Part shown: piece by piece, positions 59,119 through 64,000 of the stretch | How the letters are laid out: each line of letters starts with the position of its first letter | How positions within the stretch are numbered: the stretch's first letter is position 1 | DNA from: Gamarada debralockiae | Lineage: Eukaryota; Ascomycota; Leotiomycetes; Helotiales; Hyphodiscaceae | Direction of reading: 5' to 3' | Assembly (NCBI GenBank): GCA_002803225.1 | Contig: NXFV01001603.1 | Span: 50,406-114,405, forward strand | DNA: 64,000 bases | Notes under the pieces: model-generated | Seen by the model: only the letters and a program-made list of their open reading frames with translations | Told to the model about the DNA's origin: nothing | Databases searched by the model: none | Made by a program: the position numbers and the translations under genes

Positions 59119-60476
59119 GGATGTTAAGAGGAAAGATCAATTCAATCGATCAATCGATCATGGTCTAGAGTATCTCACTATCAGAACAGTGAGAAACGCC
59201 AGTTACATGATTTCATTCACTTTCTCTACAATGCAGGGGAACCTTTTTATTTAATGGCAAACGACAGCAGTGCTGTTTGACATAGCTCTGCACTGGGGCC
59301 GACATGATGGCCAGTGAAGCATTGGATGAGAGTCAGTACTCCGAAGTATAGAATTATTCCATAAAGGACTGGAAGGTCCCGATCTCGATATCTCCGAGGG
59401 AGGTCTACTTCTTTGCTTCTTCCTGGAACTTACCCTTGAAAACTACTTCGAAGGATGAGGAAACCAAGAACAGGCGTGGCTTGCGAAGAGGAATGGGCCA
59501 GGCCCTTTCCTAAAAATAAGATAACATCTGCTTTCCGAGACCTGAGTCAGTTATTGGGATGTCAAGACTTATAGCATGGTATGTTCTGATCTTCATTGAA
59601 GGCTAGATGTTCCGAATGAAAAAGGAAAGAACTCGCAGAAACATTAACTAGTGGGTCTCAAATGGCCGCCTCCTCTGTAATGCCCCCTCCCAGTGAGACA
59701 AATGGGCTGTCCGCTAAAGGTATCAAAGCTAATCTTGCTGAAAATAGCCGATGTGGCTTGATCTGAATACCAATAAAGTCTGTCCGGGTTCCGCGCGAGA
59801 TTTTTCGGCCAAAAAAAAAAACCCTCTCTGTACTAACTCTTCGTGGCATTGCACAGACCTCTAAGCTTAAGCACAAAAAACAAGCAGGTCAAGGGTTTTT
59901 TGATTTGGGGCGTGAAGACGATCACATCACTCTTTGGACGTCGACGGGTCTCAATCGGACCAAGTATAGGGGAAGCGGTGCAGATTAACCACATTTTAAG
60001 ATGAAAAGGAGGGGAAAATGGAAACAGGGCAATCGCTGATGCCGCGGCGATAGTGGCGTGATGTAAATTCGAAAATTACGATCCAAAGGCTCTTTCTTGT
60101 TAAGCCCCGGCGCACATTTTACTTTGCGGCGCCTCCACGTTGGCGACCATCGAACTCCCAGGATGATGGAAAGGCCGCACGCCTTGCTTCTTGCGGGCAC
60201 ATCTTGAGAAACGTGCGCATTGCGGAGACGGCTGAAGTATCGCACTGATAATCTACTGGCCACGCGTCGGCTATGCACGGACGTTAAACCTTACTCGATT
60301 CTGGGGAACAGAAAGCATGTGTATGCAGGGGAAGTCTGCGAAGCTCGCGTTGTGGCTGAACTACCAGTCAGGGGGTCCGTTCTATGCGGAATTGGTTAAT
60401 ACCAGCAGTTGGCTTCCTCGTTATCCAGTCTGTTGGATCAATAATTTATGCTTTTGTCGCCGAAGACCTTTCTGCT
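59119..60476. other. Intergenic, upstream of the seven-span gene
   Basis: 1.36 kb with no supported gene. An open stretch from 60384 precedes the chosen start of the next gene and could be coding. A run of A occurs at 59811-59820. Confidence 0.45.
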
Positions 60477-61520
60477 ATGGCCAACGAACAGAATTCAGGG
60501 CTCACTGGTGCTGTGAGTGCCGGCCTCCCAACCCTAATGACTATGGTAGCGTTCATGACAATATCACTTTACAACGTTATCGATCTTAATGTCATCATCT
60601 TTACCACCTTTAAACGACGGACTGGGCTGTACTTCTGGAGCTTCCTCATCGCGACTTGGGGTATTGCGCCGCACACGATCGGCTTTATACTCCTGTTCTT
60701 TGGCCTCACTTCCACGAATTATCTACCATGTACCCTAGTCGCTTTCGGTTGGGTAGCTATGGTGACTGGACAGTCAGTTGTCCTATACTCAAGACTACAC
60801 CTTATCACTCGGAACGCTAGGAGAATTCGCTGGGTGCTTTACATGATTATATTCAATGCTGTTGTCGTCCAAATCCCTGACATCATCTTGGCATACGGCG
60901 CGACCTCACCGAACCCAGCACCTTTCGCTAGGGCATTCTCAATAATCGACAAGATTCAGATCGCGATATTCTTCGTCCAAGAGTCTATCATCTCAGCTCT
61001 TTATATCTATGAAACGATTCGATTGCTGGGCCCGGGTGGCGAGATCAAACGGAAACCACTGCGACAGCTGCTGGCACATCTTCTTTTGGTTAACGTTTTG
61101 GTTCTGATCCTCGACATCACCGTCCTCGGCATCCAATATTCAGGATACTATGAGATCCAAACGACTTTCAAAGCTGCCGCGTACAGCCTCAAACTGAAGA
61201 TCGAATTCTCCGTGCTGAACCGTTTAGTCAATATCGTGCATAATAAGGACTTCGCGCACGGCAATATCAACAACAACTCGCATCCATTCAATACATATGG
61301 AAGCAGCGATGCCACTCAGGTCAACACCTTGGGTTCTGCTAACCACGGCGGATTCATCAAGATGAATGATGGTCCTACCATACCGAAGGATAGCCTTCAA
61401 CCGAGAGCGAGGACGGCCGAATTGGCCATGGAGAACGGCGAATCAGATAATTGGATTGATAACGCCATGATGGGTAGACGAAGTGGGAAAGGGGGTCAGC
61501 CGGACATTGAGACGCTTTGA
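60477..61520 (+). CDS. Seven-transmembrane fungal protein (DUF7703-like)
   Basis: A single-exon gene of 347 aa from the ATG at 60477 (MANEQNSGLTGAVSAG). An in-frame ATG at 60384 would add 31 hydrophobic residues and an eighth span. The later start is preferred because it leaves exactly seven spans with a short extracellular N-terminus. Spans are at GLPTLMTMVAFMTISLYNV, LYFWSFLIATWGIAPHTIGF, LVAFGWVAMVTGQSVVLY, WVLYMIIFNAVVVQIPDIIL, IAIFFVQESIISALYIYE, LLAHLLLVNVLVLILDITVL and FKAAAYSLKLKIEFSVL. The cytoplasmic tail of about 90 residues is polar. The pattern resembles the DUF7703 group of ascomycete membrane proteins, function unknown. The gene sits in a 2.8-kb island between two facing transposon ends. 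Confidence 0.8.
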   Translation: MANEQNSGLTGAVSAGLPTLMTMVAFMTISLYNVIDLNVIIFTTFKRRTGLYFWSFLIATWGIAPHTIGFILLFFGLTSTNYLPCTLVAFGWVAMVTGQSVVLYSRLHLITRNARRIRWVLYMIIFNAVVVQIPDIILAYGATSPNPAPFARAFSIIDKIQIAIFFVQESIISALYIYETIRLLGPGGEIKRKPLRQLLAHLLLVNVLVLILDITVLGIQYSGYYEIQTTFKAAAYSLKLKIEFSVLNRLVNIVHNKDFAHGNINNNSHPFNTYGSSDATQVNTLGSANHGGFIKMNDGPTIPKDSLQPRARTAELAMENGESDNWIDNAMMGRRSGKGGQPDIETL

Positions 61521-61912
61521 GGCTCATAAAGGCGTTGAGGTTGTATCTTGCAGCATAGGAAGTATAGGTTCCCGAAGGAGTTCAGCGTGATTTGCTGTTG
61601 TACTACAAAAGTTTCTTGAGGAGTATAATAGTGGAATTCTATCCGTTGGTCAGTTGATCAATGAGAAAGGATAATTGTCAGTGCTAAAGATGAAGTGCTA
61701 CAAGATGCTTGGTGCAGAGTCGTGAACAATGTCGAGGATGCCGCTTGTTTATGATGATAGAATGGGGGACGAGACTCAACATCAGTACGCAGTATCGAAT
61801 CTCCAATACTCTTATGAGTATCTGCAGAGCCAAGTATTGAGTCATTTGGTAGAGTTGGGAATTGGGTGCGACAGATGGTTGATTGATTGATGGATTTATC
61901 CTTTTAACGTCT
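61521..61912. other. 3' flank of the seven-span gene
   Basis: About 390 bp without coding signs, up to the second transposon-end repeat. Confidence 0.5.
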
Positions 61913-61918
61913 TGCATA

Positions 61919-62019
61919 AGTCGGAGACTATAGTAGGACGGTTGTTTTTTTTAGGCCAACTGGTCTAATAACACAGTATATGAAGAATACAAGCTACGAA
62001 AGTAGTCAATTTGTTCCAA
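61919..62019 (-). repeat. Transposon-end repeat, copy B
   Basis: Inverted copy of 59014-59115, starting TA-AGTCGGAGACTATAG at 61917. A transposase C-terminus ends 59 bp further in (62078), which is where it would be expected if this is the 3' terminal repeat of a pogo/Fot-like element lying to the right. Confidence 0.85.
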
Positions 62020-62077
62020 GGGAAGTTGAGGGCCTAGCCCTAGTATAACAAAGGAAATGAAGGTATGTACTAGGGGT

Positions 62078-62266
62078 TTAAGCCGCTAGTTCGTCTAACT
62101 CGTCCTCCCCTAGCTCCCCCTTCTCCTGCTGCCTAGCCAAGTGCCACTTCCTAGTAGCAATTCCAGTCTCGTTTAGGAAGCCCAGGGTCTTCTCAATTCC
62201 AGTTTTCGTATGTAACAGGAGCTGTAGGCTAAGCCTGGTGCCCTGTAACTCGTCTTTTAGCTTAGC
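62078..62266 (-). pseudogene. C-terminal fragment of a pogo/Fot-like transposase
   Basis: The minus strand reads an uninterrupted 62-codon C-terminus, from AKLKDELQGTRLSL through KTGIEKTLGFLNETGIATRK to ELGEDELDELAA and a stop. The charged, helical tail and the position just inside a 100-bp terminal repeat fit a pogo/Fot-type transposase end. The frame is cut at 62267 exactly where an LTR begins, so it was disrupted by insertion. The catalytic part is not in this window. Family assignment is by context more than by motif. Confidence 0.55.
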
Positions 62267-62484
62267 TGTTGGATTTTCTCAGGTTCCAGTTCAAATACAT
62301 GTATTAACTTGACTGACTTTCTACTCTACAGGTTCTACGACCCCTATATATACCCCATTTCCTTCACTACTAGAAGCTTCTAGCCTATACTACTAGGGTA
62401 TGAGTCACTGTATTCGTAAGCTTCGCCACCCCTAATTGCCACCACTATTGCCACTACTATATTAGTCTTAGGTATTTCCCAACA
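62267..62484 (-). repeat. Left (3') LTR, complete
   Basis: 218 bp with matching ends TGTTGG and CCAACA. It contains tatatata-like and tctagcctatactactaggg words shared with the right copy. Confidence 0.85.
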
Positions 62485-63336
62485 CTCCCCTTACCTAAGA
62501 CTAATACTCCTTCTACTATACTGTCTCCCTTGTATGTATAGAAGTCTCTTTCTCCTGCTTCCCTGGTACTAGCAAAGGCCCTATACTCGCACTTGTCTTC
62601 TTTAACTCAAGGTACAGCTCAAAGCATCGGTCCCTCTTATGTCCTGGCTTCCCACAATGCTAGTAACCTTGTCCTTGCTCCCTTGCCTTAAAAGCCTGTG
62701 CCTTAATAGGCCCTCTAACAGACTTTATTCCCTTCCTTATAGCCTCCTCCTAAAGCAAGGCTATCAAAGACTCGAAGGTAAGTAATTCTCTATAGGTTAT
62801 TACTAATACTAGAGTATTAAACCCCTCCCTAAGCCCTTATAAGGTAGCTGTAACTAAGAGCTTATTGTTGACCTTAACTCCTGACTCTCTTAACTAAATC
62901 CCAATATTTTGTACCCGATTTAAATGCTTGATAACTAATAAGCTATTCCTTTCCTTGAAGTTAAATAGCCTCTTCTATAGGTTATATTATGCCGCAAACC
63001 TAACTTTACTAAACACTTTCTTAAGCTTTACTTAAACTGCCACTAGGTCCCTCAAGTCTTATACGTATTGTTCTGCTGTCTCTAAGAGGTATAAGAATAT
63101 TGTTGTAGTGGCCTGTTTAATATCTTTATTAAACTTAATCTATACCTTTATTCTAGACTTAAGTTTAATTTGTCTTTTACAAATTATACCTTATAACTTT
63201 TCCTTAATTAAGACTATTTTTATCTTAGACTTTTAAACAAGATAGTTTGTAAGCCCTATAAGTAATAGACAAGCCCTCTTTAACTCTCTAGAATTTATAT
63301 TGTCTTTTATAAGACTTGTCTAATAACCTGTCTCTC

Positions 63337-63504
63337 TTAAGACCCGTCTTCTTTAAGACTTGTTTTCTTTAAAGTATCTCTTTTAAGACTTATTTTCCTT
63401 AAGACTTGTTTTCCTTAAAGTATCTCCCTTAAGACCTATCTTCCTTAAGACTTGTTTTCCTTAAAGTATCTCCCCTAAGACTTGTCTTCTTTAAGACTAA
63501 GTCA
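63337..63504 (+). repeat. 46-bp tandem repeat, about 3.6 copies
   Basis: Units start at 63337, 63383, 63429 and 63475, each built from TTAAGAC-CTT and TTAAAGTATCTC words. The last copy is partial. It lies in the retroelement interior near the right LTR. Differences between copies are mostly C/T. Confidence 0.85.
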
Positions 63505-63551
63505 AGTTCTTAAAATCGTATACGTAGTGTAGCATCTCTAGGCTTATAACC

Positions 63552-63722
63552 TATTGGATTTTCTTAAGTTCTAGTTTAAATACATATATTAACTTGACTA
63601 ACTTTCTACTCTACAGGTTCTACGACCCCTATATATACCCTATTTCCTTTACTACTAAAAGCTTCTAGCCTATACTACTAGGGTATAAGTCATTATATTT
63701 GTAAGCTTCGCCACCTCTAATT
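63552..63722 (-). repeat. Right (5') LTR, truncated
   Basis: 171 bp aligned to the left LTR from its first base (TATTGG for TGTTGG) to CTAATT, after which the sequence is unrelated. Many differences are C-to-T or G-to-A. About 45 bp of the LTR is missing. Confidence 0.85.
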
Positions 63723-64000
63723 ACTGTGGAGGGGCGAAATGCAAGTATAAGCGCTTCCCGATTGCGCTGTGTGTTGCACGTGCTCTCAGTAAGGGATAAA
63801 ACCAAAACGAAAACTAATGACATAAAACGAAGGTCATAGTACTCGAACGCACTGCAAAATGTATACAAAAAACAAGATATATAATTGTAATGTTCTTTAA
63901 GTGCTACTCTAGTTACAAAGGCCATTTATCCCCTGCTGACACGTGACGAAACTAGCTAAGCAAGGTTCTTATAATTATAAGACCTACTAAAAACCTAAAA
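63723..64000. other. AT-rich tail of window, no gene seen
   Basis: 278 bp to the window edge. The open minus-strand frame 63665-63925 overlaps the LTR and lacks coding character. Confidence 0.5.

Larger units (their letters stand above)
62267..63722 (-). mobile_element. Small LTR retroelement, RIP-like AT-rich, gag-type interior only
   Basis: Two direct repeats bound it: 62267-62484 (TGTTGG...CCAACA, 218 bp) and a truncated copy at 63552-63722. On the minus strand a purine run (AAGGGGAG, 62485-62492) sits directly before the left LTR, as a polypurine tract should, so the element points left. The 1.07-kb interior keeps a CCHC zinc-knuckle remnant near 62610-62664 (HCGKPGHKRDRCFEL). In this remnant the first Cys reads TAC and the next codon reads TAG, both transition-type changes. 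No reverse transcriptase or integrase is visible. The interior and the right LTR are strongly AT-shifted, as expected after repeat-induced point mutation. Confidence 0.8.

Overview
This window is nuclear DNA of a filamentous ascomycete (Pezizomycotina). The genes are dense, lie on both strands and carry short GT-AG introns, mostly 47-80 bp. Several families point the same way: ergosterol CYP61/ERG5, DASH subunit Ask1, WSC-domain secreted proteins, BBE-type FAD oxidases, and fungal P450s. The gene style resembles Leotiomycetes, but that is an impression and not a measured placement. No tRNA, rRNA or CRISPR array was recognised.

Left part (1-23 kb): the 3' part of a BAR-domain gene; a decayed Atg22-like transporter; a divergent pair of dihydroxyacetone-kinase-related genes; ERG5 (CYP61); a small orphan gene; ASK1; a secreted BBE-type FAD oxidase; a secreted acid-sphingomyelinase-like phosphodiesterase; and a dead CYP52-like P450 with a 16-bp minisatellite in its last exon.

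Middle (22.6-47.5 kb), mostly housekeeping: a mitochondrial rhodanese, a Yip1-family Golgi protein, a secreted two-WSC protein, a degraded zone holding an isolated YEATS-like domain, ubiquitin-L40, RRN7, eIF5A, VPS52, a TBC Rab-GAP of the TBC1D20/Gyp8 type, a large MMS1_N/CPSF_A beta-propeller protein, and eIF5B. These cover vesicle trafficking (Yip1, Vps52, TBC), translation (eIF5A, eIF5B, ubiquitin-L40) and rDNA transcription (Rrn7).

Right part (47.5-64 kb), gene-poor and repeat-rich: an alpha/beta-hydrolase relic, an orphan ORF, an 849-bp hAT-like non-autonomous element with a perfect 8-bp target duplication, a 757-aa orphan membrane protein, a 2.0-kb Tc1/mariner element with a broken transposase, two oppositely facing 100-bp transposon ends bracketing a seven-span membrane protein gene, a pogo/Fot-like transposase C-terminus cut by an LTR retroelement, and AT-rich RIP-like DNA to the edge.

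The most interesting system is the divergent kinase pair at 3.9-7.2 kb. One gene is a DhaK-like (DAK1) subunit that keeps the substrate-binding histidine but has no ATP domain. Its neighbour has an intact ATP-binding DhaL (DAK2) domain behind a DAK1 domain stripped of its signature motifs. Together they would rebuild one active kinase from two genes. All intron positions were chosen by eye from splice signals and reading frame; each intact gene model listed with exons closes in frame.
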